Source of the DNA: Cavia porcellus
Lineage: Eukaryota > Chordata > Mammalia > Rodentia > Caviidae
Direction: 5' to 3'
Length of the DNA: 64,000 bases
Assembly (NCBI RefSeq): GCF_034190915.1
Contig: NW_026947496.1
Span: 27,374,001-27,438,000, forward strand
The stretch's first letter is position 1, and each line of letters begins with the position of its first letter. Positions 23,589 through 33,130 of the stretch are shown here, piece after piece. Both the position numbers and the translations under genes were made by a program. The notes under the pieces are model-generated. The model saw only the letters and a list, made by a program, of their open reading frames with translations, did no database searches and was not told the DNA's origin.

Positions 23589-23604
23589 AAAAGCACACAA
23601 GGAT

Positions 23605-24372
23605 CTTCCTATCTAGTCCTATTTACTATCTAAAAGTCTACTTTGAAGTGGTCCTATAAATGACACTGAGGACAATGTAGAGCTACATATGAGGAAAGTG
23701 TTACAAAATAGGACTCTGATTATGTCACTTTGAGTAAAGATGACATGAGAGACACACTGAGAAGTTTCATTTAGATGTAAAGAATGTTTTGTACAAGTTG
23801 TACAGTGGATTACAGGTAACTTTGTACTGGTTACTAAAACCTGGTCACAAGAACATTTTGCATTTTGCCATTGTTCAATTTGTTCTTCTCTCCTGTATTT
23901 CTCTAAATGAAACAGTACCCAGTGTGCTGAGAGCTTGATTCAATAAATCCATTTGAAGTGGACTAAACAAACTAGACAATTCTTCTGGGGAGCAAAGAAG
24001 TCACTAATAATGGAGATGATGGTTTTTATACCATGTCTAGGTCTCACTGCTCTTCATATCCTTTTCTGGTTTGATCTTCCCTGGTTTTAACTTCTTTGTA
24101 CTGTTGTATCGCTCTCTTTTATTGTATATATTCTTAAAGAAACCTATAAAAATTGTCTACACTAAGGTAGGCAATTTGTCTACACTAAGATGTGTGGGTG
24201 GATGACAGAGTGACAGACATGGACTGTCAGCTAGGTTGACAGTCATAGTTGTTACCTGATTGAAGTAAGTAGAAATTGAAATTAATTAGGTAGTACTAGA
24301 TCTTTCTATAGTGGTCTAAGTAGTAGAGTTTCACACATATATTTTTGCACAAATAGCAAAAGCAATAGAAAT
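23605..24372. other. Intron sequence with no feature seen
   Basis: Unique-looking intron between the retrocopy and the DCDC2 penultimate exon. The only structure I note is a short local repeat of TTGTCTACACTAAG near 24153 and 24176. Confidence 0.5.
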
Positions 24373-24378
24373 ACTGAC

Positions 24379-24660
24379 CTCATCCTGTCCACTGTCAGGT
24401 CCTGGAGACTTCTGTTCCTCATTCACTGCTGGCTGAAGCTCACTTTTAATGTGGCCTAACTCCTCTCCATTTTCTTCATCAGTTCCTCCATTTACATGGA
24501 CAGGACTGGCCTCCTCCTCGTGGTGCTCTGGGGTGTCAGGAGCATCCCTGCCTCCTTCATCTGCAGCTCCATCACTCACCCTGGAAGGATGTTCTTTCTG
24601 CTCTGCATCCACATCTGCTTTCTCTCCGTCTTCTTCTTCATCAACTATTTCTGCTGGCCT
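24379..24660 (-). CDS. DCDC2: DCDC2 penultimate coding exon (acidic region, 94 codons)
   Basis: Read on the minus strand, the exon starts RPAEIVDEEEDGEKADVDAE and ends SPGPDSGQDE. Glu and Asp dominate, and VNGGTDEENGEEL in the middle is a recognisable DCDC2 block. The acceptor is CTGTCAG (AG at 24661-24662). The donor is GAG|GTCAGT, with the intron starting at 24378 and running to lower coordinates. Both ends are phase 0 and the exon is exactly 282 bases. The segment lies downstream of the doublecortin domains and is expected to be unstructured. My recollection of the human counterpart is about 101 residues, so this copy looks about 7 residues shorter in the middle. The flanking open frame extends into intron on both sides and is not all coding. 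Confidence 0.95.
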
Positions 24661-24770
24661 CTGACAGGGCAAAATAAATAATGGATAAAAGTATAAAATA
24701 TAATGGAGAATTGTTTCCATTGCATATATGGTAGTATAGAAATTATTATACTGCAGTTAAGTAAAACTTC

Positions 24771-24845
24771 CTTACATTTACACAATACTTTACAGTATAA
24801 AATACATTTACACTTACATGGTATTTTACAGTATAAAATATATTT
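24771..24845. repeat. Imperfect local duplication, about 35-40 bp units
   Basis: TTTACAGTATAAAATACATT and TTTACAGTATAAAATATATT occur in adjacent units together with CTTACAT starts. The second unit is a little shorter. Confidence 0.7.
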
Positions 24846-25020
24846 ACATTTACTGAATGCCTACCATGTGCTACACTTTCAAGTATTTTCTCATAACAAT
24901 ACTGTGAGATTAGTCATATTCCCATTCCATTCTTGGGGAGCTAAGTACCCCGCCCAAGATCCCACTAGAAGAGTCAGAATTTAAGCTAATTCTGTGACTT
25001 CAGAGCCAGTGCTCAACTCT
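24845..25020 (-). mobile_element. MIR SINE relic
   Basis: Antisense MIR: TGAATGCCTACCATGTGCTA, CTCATAACAATACTGTGAGA, a CGCCCAAGATCCCACTAGAA block and an AGAGCCAGTGCTCAAC end. Confidence 0.72.
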
Positions 25021-25344
25021 CCACAGCAGGAGGAAACTAAACTAAAAGGTTCTCTGATGCTGGGTAGTGCAGTGTCTGACCAGAGAAGGAAGCCAAAACG
25101 TCTTTGTGGAGAGATGGTCACTGTCAGAACTGTGGGTCATGGTAGCAGCACCTGGATCCAATGAACTCAGGTTTTCTGATATGGAATGCAGACAGCTTTT
25201 CATGTTATGCTTGTGACAGTTGACAGTTTGTCATAAATACAAGCAATAAGTATTTTATAAACTCAAATTAAGCATCTCGTTGTTACTCAGATATATGCAA
25301 GTCTACTTAAAGAAGAAGAACAAGAGGCCAAGCCCCAGAACCAA

Positions 25345-25520
25345 GACTTTAGGAGAAGAAAAACCCAGGTTCAAATCCTAGCCAAGCACTTACTGGCTGC
25401 TACCTAAATTGTGTAAGTTTCAGGTTCCCCACTTGCAAAATGTGAAGGCAATAAATTTTTCATAGGGATTAAATGAGACGTTATATAAAAAGGCCACTGA
25501 TACATATTACTTGGAAAGAG
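25345..25520 (+). mobile_element. MIR SINE relic
   Basis: Sense MIR: CCAGGTTCAAATCCTAGCCA, GCACTTACTGGCTGCTACC, and CATAGGGATTAAATGAGACG. Confidence 0.72.
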
Positions 25521-26189
25521 AGATCACTAAAAACACTTAAATTTCTTTCCATTTTTATGACATGTCTTTTCCTGGAGCTATCAATTTTTTTCTATCAATA
25601 AAAATTTTTTTAAATGTTAGGGTAGAAAGAACACAGGATTTGTTCTAGGTTAAGGTACAAGACCTGTCGCTGGCTTTCTGACATTAAATACTTAATTCTT
25701 TGGCCTCAGAAAAATAAGGATTTAAGCCATAATTAACCCTATTATCCCATCCAAGTCTGAAAATGAACTATTTTCTTACTAAAAAAAAATTATTCTAGGT
25801 AGCATTAACAACCTTTTTATAAAAGTTAACATACTGCATTCCATTTGGGAAGTGAATAAAAATGGAAATGAAAGGAAATAGACAACAGTTCAAAAAAATA
25901 TTCCATGCAACATTATTTCGAAAGAGAAAAAGTTGTAACCATGAATTTCTATCTTCTGTTAAAAATAAACACCCAAATTTAGTTAAATGATATCAAAGAT
26001 GTACTTAAACAATAAAGTAAAAACCAGTTATCCTTAACCTCTGAAAAATCCCGGTATCTGTGTTGTATAGAGTGGATAGGACAGTGTGACTGATGGTTCA
26101 ATTTTTGCTCAGAGGCCTAACATCAAATGATGTAGAGTCCACAGTATCCCTAAGAATACCACCAAGTTCACATCCATAGGAAGGCTGTA
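25521..26189. other. Intron sequence with no feature seen
   Basis: AT-rich intronic DNA. I see no gene and no repeat that I can name. Confidence 0.5.
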
Positions 26190-26549
26190 ATTAAGGTTTT
26201 TTTCTTCATTGCTGGAACAAATACCCAACATCCAAAATGAGAAAAGGAAGTTTTGTTTTAGCTGACAGTTCATAGAGGTTTCAGTGCCTAGTTGACTGGC
26301 TCCACAGCATGGTGGCCCAGCAGAAGGGCATGGCAGAAGAAACACAGACCATGGCAGGGTAAGCAGGAGGCAGCAGCAATGAACCTCTACTTCCCATTTA
26401 TTCCATCAAGGCCACAAAGTTATTGATTAATGCCATCAAACCCAGAACAACACTAATTCAATCTGTGGACTAATCTAGTATCACTCACCCTTAATCTAAT
26501 ATCACACACTCATAATCCAGCCACCTCTCAGAATTCTCACCTATGAGGA
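26190..26549 (-). mobile_element. MaLR-type LTR, antisense, partial
   Basis: Starts near TTCTTCATTGCTGGAACAAA and ACCCAACATCCAAAATGAG, then TGACTGGCTCCACAGCATGG and ATAATCCAGCCACCTCTCAG. The block order matches the antisense LTRs at 11304 and 30018. Its end abuts the sense LTR at 26550. Confidence 0.7.
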
Positions 26550-26949
26550 TGTAATGGTTGGCCCATTGTGGCAACTTGCAAAGTTTAGAAGTATAACTAA
26601 GGAACTCAGGAGGGGACCAGGGTCTTCACTTTTTAAATATCCTCATCCTGTGAAAGAGGAAGGCACAAAGATGATGTGATTGCTACAACTTCCCTGAGTA
26701 GGGGAGGCAGACTGGCCTGCTGACAATATAAGGGAGAAAAAGAAGCTTGTTCATCCCAATTTTTGCTCTTGCTGCTTTTGCTGTCTTCTACCATGTCAAA
26801 GCGTTTCCCCTCTGCCATGCCACCTTGCCTTGGAGCCAGCTGATTACAGACTGAAACCTTCACAAACTTTGAGCTAAATAAATCTTCCCTTCCTTAATTT
26901 GGGATGGTGAGTATTTTGTCTCAACAACAAGAGAAAAGTAACTAATACA
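26550..26949 (+). repeat. Left LTR of the MaLR element
   Basis: Begins TGTAATGG and ends AATACA. Near the 3' end it carries GAGCTAAATAAATC (polyadenylation signal) and GAGTATTTTGTCTCAACAAC. By eye it aligns with the right LTR along its whole length with moderate divergence. Confidence 0.8.
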
Positions 26950-28455
26950 GAACTTGATACCAAAGAAGTGGGGTCATTGCTGTGACTGTACTGGACCATG
27001 TGATTCAAGAGCCTTTGAGAATGGTCAATGGGAGGAGTTTGGAAAGGTTCTGAGTTGTTGTCTGAAAAAGTAGTACTGGAATGCCTTATGCTATTCTGTA
27101 TGGGAGATTCTGGTCAGAGTTCAGAAGACCAGAAGGCTGATATAAATTCTACCAATAAAGACCAGGCTACGAAGATTTCTGCTGGGAAGGACTATATTGG
27201 ATGCTAGATTCCACGTGATGAATGTTATGGCTTGCCAAAAAGTTTGTCTGCTTTTTGCTCATGTTCAGACACTTTACCTGAGACTAAGATTAAAGGCAGT
27301 GGACTAGTTAATCTGGTAGTTGAATGTTGATACATTGCATGGCTATTGTTGGAGACTTTTAACCAGATTTATGCTGCAAATCAAGAACAAAGAGCTCAAC
27401 AGGATGATTTAAAACATTGTGAGTTTGGCTAAAAAGAAAGCCCCAATAAAGCAGTGGACTATAAAGATAGAGCTGAAGAAATCTCAATTGCTGAGAAGAA
27501 ACAAGAGAATATAAGAGATGGCCTGAAAGCATCACAAAAAGCAGCAAGTCTTCACCTGAAGCCTCAAAACATCAAAAGTGAAAGACTTTGCTTTGAGGAG
27601 AAAACCACAGAATGTTATGTGCCAGAATGGCAGAAGCATAGAAAATTTATTCCTCAGAATTGGATCAGAGTGCCCAGAGATCCAGGTTCTTGACCCCTAC
27701 AGCCAAGAGACATGGCAGCCTGGCTATTGCCCCAACTGACAGCAGACCTTACTATCATCCATGTAGTGCTGGTTTTAGGTATATGCCAAATGTAAGAGTT
27801 ATGGTTAAAAAGATTTTCACTTCAATTCTAGACAGTGTGCTCCCAACAAGGCAGTATATGAAGCCGTGAGGATGAAGCCAAAGGTGCAGCAGAGACCCCA
27901 AAAGTTTGAAAAAGCCAGGAACATGGATCATTCAAAGAAAGCTGCAATGAGGGAGCAAAGTGGGCCCAAGAGAGACACAATGGAAGCTACAACCACTAGA
28001 CGTATCAGTGGAAGGAGGATAGGGGTGGAGTCACTCAAGCCCTTTGGAGCTTACAATTTGCCACAGATCGTGTCAAATGGTTCACATGGAACTACAAGAT
28101 TTAATGATTATCCTGCTGGATTTTTTACTTGCTTTGGTCCCAATCCTTTATAGTCCCATGTTTGAAAATTTTGGAATGAGAATACTTATCTTGTGCCACT
28201 GCAGGTTGGAAGTATTTAACTTTATTTTCATTCACACAAGGTCTTGTAGCTAAGAGTTTGCCTTAAGTCTCAGAGAAGACTTTGAACTTGGACATTTCAA
28301 GAATACTAAAACTGTTAGGACTTTGACAACTCTTGCAGATGGACTAAATGCTGTTTGCATGAGGGAACATACATGAGTCCTTGGGGCCAGGGACAAAATT
28401 TCATGGTTCTAATATCATATAATGTTTATAATGTTGATAGACTTAATACTGGTGT

Positions 28456-28462
<7 letters not shown>

Positions 28463-28519
<57 letters not shown>
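28463..28519. repeat. (CT)n microsatellite
   Basis: About 28 CT units directly before an antisense B1 SINE. It probably grew from the SINE tail region. Confidence 0.95.
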
Positions 28520-28523
<4 letters not shown>

Positions 28524-28640
28524 CAGGATCTCTCTATGCAGTTCAGGCAGGCTGTGAGCTCACTTTGCAGCCCAGGCTGTCCTCAAACTCACAATGATCT
28601 TCCTGTCTCAGCCTCTTGAGTGCTGGCTCTTAAGGATTTT
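28520..28640 (-). mobile_element. B1 SINE, antisense, inside the MaLR interior
   Basis: Reads GAGGCAGGATCTCTCTATGC, CAGCCCAGGCTGTCCTCAAA and CTCAGCCTCTTGAGTGCTGG, the antisense B1 order. The Pol III promoter end on the right is worn. Confidence 0.75.
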
Positions 28641-28747
28641 TAAACCTGTGTTATAACATTCAAGCTGTAAAATGATAAGAATAAGTGTGTCTTTGTATCC
28701 AGAAACTATTTTAAAGAAATGCCTCTGGTTGCCAAATTGACAAGGGG

Positions 28748-29139
28748 TGGATTGTTTTGATTGATACGCTGTGTCAACTTGAGAAGTTTAGGAGTTTAAC
28801 TAAGTGACTCAGCAGGGAGCCGGGGTCCCCTTTGTGAAAATATCCTGAACCTGTGCAAGAGGAGGCACAGAGATGGTGTGATTGCTATACCTGCCCTAGG
28901 TGGGGGGTAGCCTGTTTACAATATAAGGGAAGAAAATTGCTCTTTCCCCTATTTTTCTTGTTACTTTTGCTATCTTCTGTCACCTGGAAGTGTTGCCACT
29001 GTGCCATTCTACCCTACTTTGGAGCCAGCTGACTATGAACTGAAACCTCCACAAACTGTGAGCTAAATAAACTTTTCCTTCCTTAATTTTGGATGTTGGG
29101 TATTTTGTCTCAGCAACAAGAAAAATGTAAGAGAAAACA
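28748..29139 (+). repeat. Right LTR of the MaLR element
   Basis: Contains TGTGTCAACTTGAGAAG near the start, ACAAACTGTGAGCTAAATAA (polyadenylation signal), and GGTATTTTGTCTCAGCAACA near the end. It ends GAGAAAACA. Confidence 0.8.
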
Positions 29140-30017
29140 TCTAGATATAACACACAACAAAGGCCAAAGGATGGTCAGAAACTCAGACCAGGAAGACAGT
29201 GTGTCTGCAGATGGTGTTGAAAGAACTGGCAAAAAGACTTATCAAATATAACTTGTTGGCCTTGGTGAAGAATGTGGATTTTCATGTACAAGACTTAGAA
29301 GACTGAAGTGAGAAAAAAATCCAAATCTCTTGGAGAATCACATTTTCACATCTTCCCACCACAACTCTGTCTCATTCCCTCTCCAAAGAGAACAAACAGG
29401 TAAAGACATTGAGGAATACACCTGAACTGATGAAGAGAGGAGACTCTGGAAAATGAGAGGTGGGCACTGACAAATCAGAACAAAGGAGGATGCAGCACAC
29501 AGGAAAACAGGTTGCGTTTCTATACTCTAACAGTTAACAATCTGAAAAAATTTTGAAATGATTCCATTTACAAAAGCACTGAAAGAAATAAAATAATCAG
29601 GAATTAACTAAGCCAAGAAGGTGAAAGACTTGAACAATGAAAACAATAAAACATTGCTCAAAACGTATTTAATCATATAAATATACTCCATGCTCATAGA
29701 TTTTAATACTTAATTTTGTTAAGATGTCAATGCTACCCACAGTGATCTGTGGACTCAGTAAAATGCCAATGACATTTTTGCAGAAACAGAAATATTTATC
29801 CTGAAATTCATATAGAATATTAAGAAACCTTAAATCTTAAGTCTTGAAAGACAGGCACAAAGCTAAAGGAATCACATTTCCTAATTTCAAAACTTATCAT
29901 GGAGAAACAATAATCAAAACCAATGTCATAAAGACAGCTAATGCTGTAAATCAATGGAATAGAGGTTCAGAAATAAACCATCATGTATACTATAGTCAAA
30001 TGATTTCAGACCCAACA

Positions 30018-30431
30018 TCTTAGGTACTTTTCTCATTGTTAAGACAAAATACCCAATATCCAAAAGTTAAGGGAGAAAAGGTTTATTTGGCTCACAGATT
30101 GCAGAGACTTCGGTCCGTAGTTGGCTGGCTCTAAAGTAGGTTGGCACAGCAAATGAGCATCGCAGAGGAAAAATAGTTCATGGCAGACAGAATACAAAAA
30201 GCAGTCAAGGAAAAATAATAAGCCTCTTTCTGTCCCTTGTATTCAGGCTACTGTGATTATGGCGGGTGCCAAAACAATCAGTGGACTGATTTAGTAATCA
30301 CTCATCCTTAATCCTAGAACACTTTAATCCTAATAATGTACTGTGAATCAACCACAAACTCTAGATTCAGCCACCTCTGAAAAGACCCCACCAATGACTG
30401 TGGGAGATACATTTAAACACAGGCCATAACA
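30018..30431 (-). mobile_element. MaLR-type LTR, antisense, inside L1
   Basis: Starts TCTTAGGTACTTTTCTCATT with GACAAAATACCCAATATCCA and ends CACAGGCCATAACA. Bordering L1 sequence resumes at once on the right. Confidence 0.82.
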
Positions 30432-30511
30432 AGTACCAACAAGGAAAAAACAGGATTTTCAACAAATGTTGGTAGGAAATCTGAATCTCACTTACAAAAG
30501 AATGAAATTAA

Positions 30512-30913
30512 TGTTATTGCCTGTATCTAGATATCCCCTCAAAGTCTCATGCAGTTATAGATGGGGCTCTTGGGAGATGGCTGGATTATGGGTGTTTGAT
30601 AACTGGATTATTCCACTGATTGGTTTAGAGTGGTTATTGATAATGTTCCACTGAAGAGGAAAACCCCACCCTGGATGTGGTAGTATCAATCAGTAGACTT
30701 ACAGCCTGGGTGGAATATACTGGGAAAGATCCAAGTCAGACTTACTACTGTCTGCCTGACCTACTATGGACTGTTTTCTCTTCTGCCAAGCCACCCTATC
30801 TTAGAGCCAGCTGACTATGAACTGAAACCTCTACTGTGAGCTAAAATAAATTTCGTCCTTTAACTTCTAAATATCAGATATTTTGTCCCAGTAATGAGAA
30901 AGTAGCTAAAACA
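30512..30913 (+). mobile_element. MaLR-type LTR, sense, inside the same L1
   Basis: A 402 bp unit begins TGTTATTG and ends TAAAACA. It has GTGAGCTAAAATAAATT (polyadenylation signal) and GATATTTTGTCCCAGTAATG. Flanks ATTAA and GTTGG may be a worn 5 bp duplication of an L1 site that reads ATTGG in related L1s. Confidence 0.8.
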
Positions 30914-31986
30914 GTTGGAATCTTACTTAACACCATCTCAGTACGAAAATTAACTCAAAATGGACAAAACACCTAAAGAAGGCCTTAAAACTAAAACTCT
31001 CAAAAAGAAAACAGAGATAACCTTCAGGCCACCGGATCCTGTAGTGATTCCTTAATTATGACAGTAAAGGCACAGTCAATGAAAGAAAAAGAAACAAACA
31101 AACTGAACTTCATGGACATTTTCAGATTTTGTTCATCAAAAGACATTACCTATAGAGAAGGACGCCATAGAGTAGGAATAAAATATTTACAAATCATATA
31201 TATAATAGAGGCTTCATATTCAGATTATATATGGAATTACTAACACTTAACAACAAACAGATAATTCAAAAATATTTCTCCAAAGAAGACTTACAAATGG
31301 CCCAAAGACACATGAAAAGATCCTCAAATCCAACCTCAGTGAAATATCTCCTTATAGCCATTATAATAATTATGATCCCAAAAAAAAGGTGGGAAAAAAA
31401 CAGTAAACAACAAATGATGGAAAAGATGTGGAGCGATTGCAACCACTGTGCATTGTTGGTGGGAAGCAGTATGGAAGCCACCCATTTGTGTTGAGCAGTT
31501 CTCGGAATCCAGGCATTCACAGATTAATATTATCCCCACTTCTCTAATGTCGAAGGGTTCTGTGTGCTCAGCACAGGCAGGAGAGAAAGGATGGGATGCA
31601 TGAGAAATCTCACTCTGGCATGGCAAAGGACAAAAGTAGTAAGACCACACTGGGAAGGGACACTCAGGGTGGCATGCACACTCCAAGTGCTCACAAGAAT
31701 CATGTGTCACCTCTGCCTTCAACACCTGTTTCAACCCTCATGCCCAGAGACACAGTTATTACATCTGTTATACAAATAAGGAAAACGCAAAGCTACGGAG
31801 GCCTGGAACCCAGGCGGGCATGTCCCCACATCTTGGATCCTTCCTCAAATAGCCTAAGATGCTACTACTCGGTCACGGTGACTGGGACGCTCATGAGGAT
31901 GTCCAGTGACTAATATGTATGACATCCATGGTAGGAACAGTCATTCTACTGTTTAAAGAATTATCAGTCTGAAAGTAATATCTTTC

Positions 31987-32168
31987 TGGCATATTTAGGA
32001 CAGCAGTGTGCATTACACCCAGGATCTTCACACTGAGCTGCATGCCCAACCCTCTCTACTTTTTACTTTGAGACAAGTCATGCTAAGTCACTGAGTTGCT
32101 AAGTTGCCTGAGCTGGGCTCAAACCAGTGGTCCTGCCTCAGTCTTGTAGAGGGCTATGATGACAGCCC
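31987..32168 (-). mobile_element. MEN/B4-type dimeric SINE, antisense
   Basis: The ID half comes first on this strand (CACTGAGCTGCATGCCCAAC), followed by the B1 half (GAGTTGCTAAGTTGCCTGAG and CCTGCCTCAGTCTTG). The order is the reverse complement of B1+ID. Confidence 0.75.
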
Positions 32169-32379
32169 GGTGGCAAGGCTCTGGCTCTGGATTTCTAGCA
32201 CAGAAGCCTAGTGTGAGAGAAGTCTAGTCTAGTATGAGGAAGGGCAAGAATGTGCTCGGGACAGAGTAGCAGAGCGAGGGAAGCAGCACTAACAGAACCG
32301 GAATTGCTAAGGGCCACAACGGCAGATTTCTTTATAAATTACCTAGGGAAGTTGAACAGCTGTATGTCACTCTCCTAGA

Positions 32380-32830
32380 ATTATTTTTTTATTTAAAGAG
32401 AAAAACAAAACAAAACAAAGCAAAACAGTAAAAGGCTACAAGTAATACAGAATTTCAAGAGAAAAAATATACAATAAGAATTCACTAGTTAATAGATTAC
32501 ATATTGTCATCTCAGAAACAATTGTCCAGGTTACAAAATTAAAGCATACAAAGTGGACATTAATACAGTGAGATTGCAGACAGTTCTGTTCAATGATCCA
32601 ACAAAAACTGAGTAATATGGTTTTCTATCCTACACATTTACATGCACTTGAGGTTATATCCTTTAGATCACTTTCTTTCCTCCCTTTTTTACACTAACAA
32701 TCACATTAAGCTTTACTGTATCTAAATGTGCTCTTTTTGTGAAATTTAGCTTAGTTATTTTAAAGAGAAGTCATATAGCATTTTTGTACATGGGGTGAAT
32801 TATTTTTTAAATCCAACTCATTGTCCAGAA
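32380..32830 (-). mobile_element. Second, diverged copy of the unknown retrocopy
   Basis: On the minus strand this reads TTGGATCATTGAACAGAACT, AATGTCCACTTTG, GAGATGACAATATGTAATCT and ATTAACTAGTGA. These are the same blocks, in the same order, as at 23353-23490. It ends in a TTTAAATAAA signal with a short A-tract relic. The 5' limit is unclear because similarity fades beyond about 32800. Confidence 0.75.
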
Positions 32831-33029
32831 GGATTTTTACCCCGGGATTTAGACTTTGGATATCCTGCATATATACTGTTTACTTATAGCCAGTAGAATG
32901 CAGACAAATATTTCCATTTTTCTCACTGATATAGGTTCCTAATAGTGCCTGCCACATCTATATAATCAATGTGCATTTTCTGACTAGATCAATAAATGAA
33001 CTTTATTCACTAAGATTTCTCTGCCTTGC

Positions 33030-33130
33030 TTCTCCTCCTCCTCCTCCTCCCCCTTTTTTCCTCCCCCTCCCCTTCTTCCTTCTTCTTCTTCTTGTTGTTC
33101 TTATTCTTCTTCTTTCTCTCTTTCTTTTTA
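33030..33130. repeat. Polypyrimidine tract (TCC/TTC-rich)
   Basis: About 100 bases are almost pure C/T, with CTCCTCCTCC and TTCTTCTTCTT runs and two short TTG breaks. On the other strand it is purine-only and can read as an Arg/Lys/Gly-rich open frame, which is an artefact. Confidence 0.92.

Larger units (their letters stand above)
20632..24378 (-). other. DCDC2: DCDC2 last intron
   Basis: The donor GTCAGT is at 24373-24378 and the acceptor AG at 20630-20631 on the gene strand. The intron holds an L1 3' fragment (21940-22345), a 1.1 kb retrocopy (22450-23588) and otherwise unassigned sequence. The chance open frames at 20756-21164 are not supported as coding. Confidence 0.85.
26550..29139 (+). 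mobile_element. MaLR-type endogenous retroelement with two LTRs
   Basis: Two related LTRs in the same orientation (26550-26949 and 28748-29139) flank a 1.8 kb interior. Just inside the left LTR, GAACTTGATACCAAAGAAG followed by GTGGGGTC matches the primer-binding-site region of ERVL-MaLR elements. The interior has only short broken frames, as expected for MaLRs that lack gag-pol genes. I could not find a convincing 5 bp target duplication (GAGGA left, TCTAG right), so the ends are approximate or worn. Confidence 0.8.
29505..31490 (+). mobile_element. LINE-1 ORF2 3' portion, decayed and split by two LTRs
   Basis: L1 blocks in order are TTCTATACTCTAACAG, ATTTCAAAACTTATCATGGA, GATTTTCAACAAATGTTGGT (after the first LTR), AATTAACTCAAAATGGACAA (after the second LTR), and TGTGCATTGTTGGTGGGAAG near the end. 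L1 sequence occupies 29505-30017, 30432-30511 and 30914-31490. Stops and frameshifts are many, so it is a dead copy. Confidence 0.85.

Noticed and set aside
27454..28153. Successive open frames in the MaLR interior as a protein gene
   Set aside because: Frames are short and overlapping, lie between two LTRs and show no retroviral domain. MaLR interiors are non-coding.
31231..31494. 87-codon plus-strand frame as a gene
   Set aside because: It is a fragment of L1 ORF2 with frameshifts on both sides.
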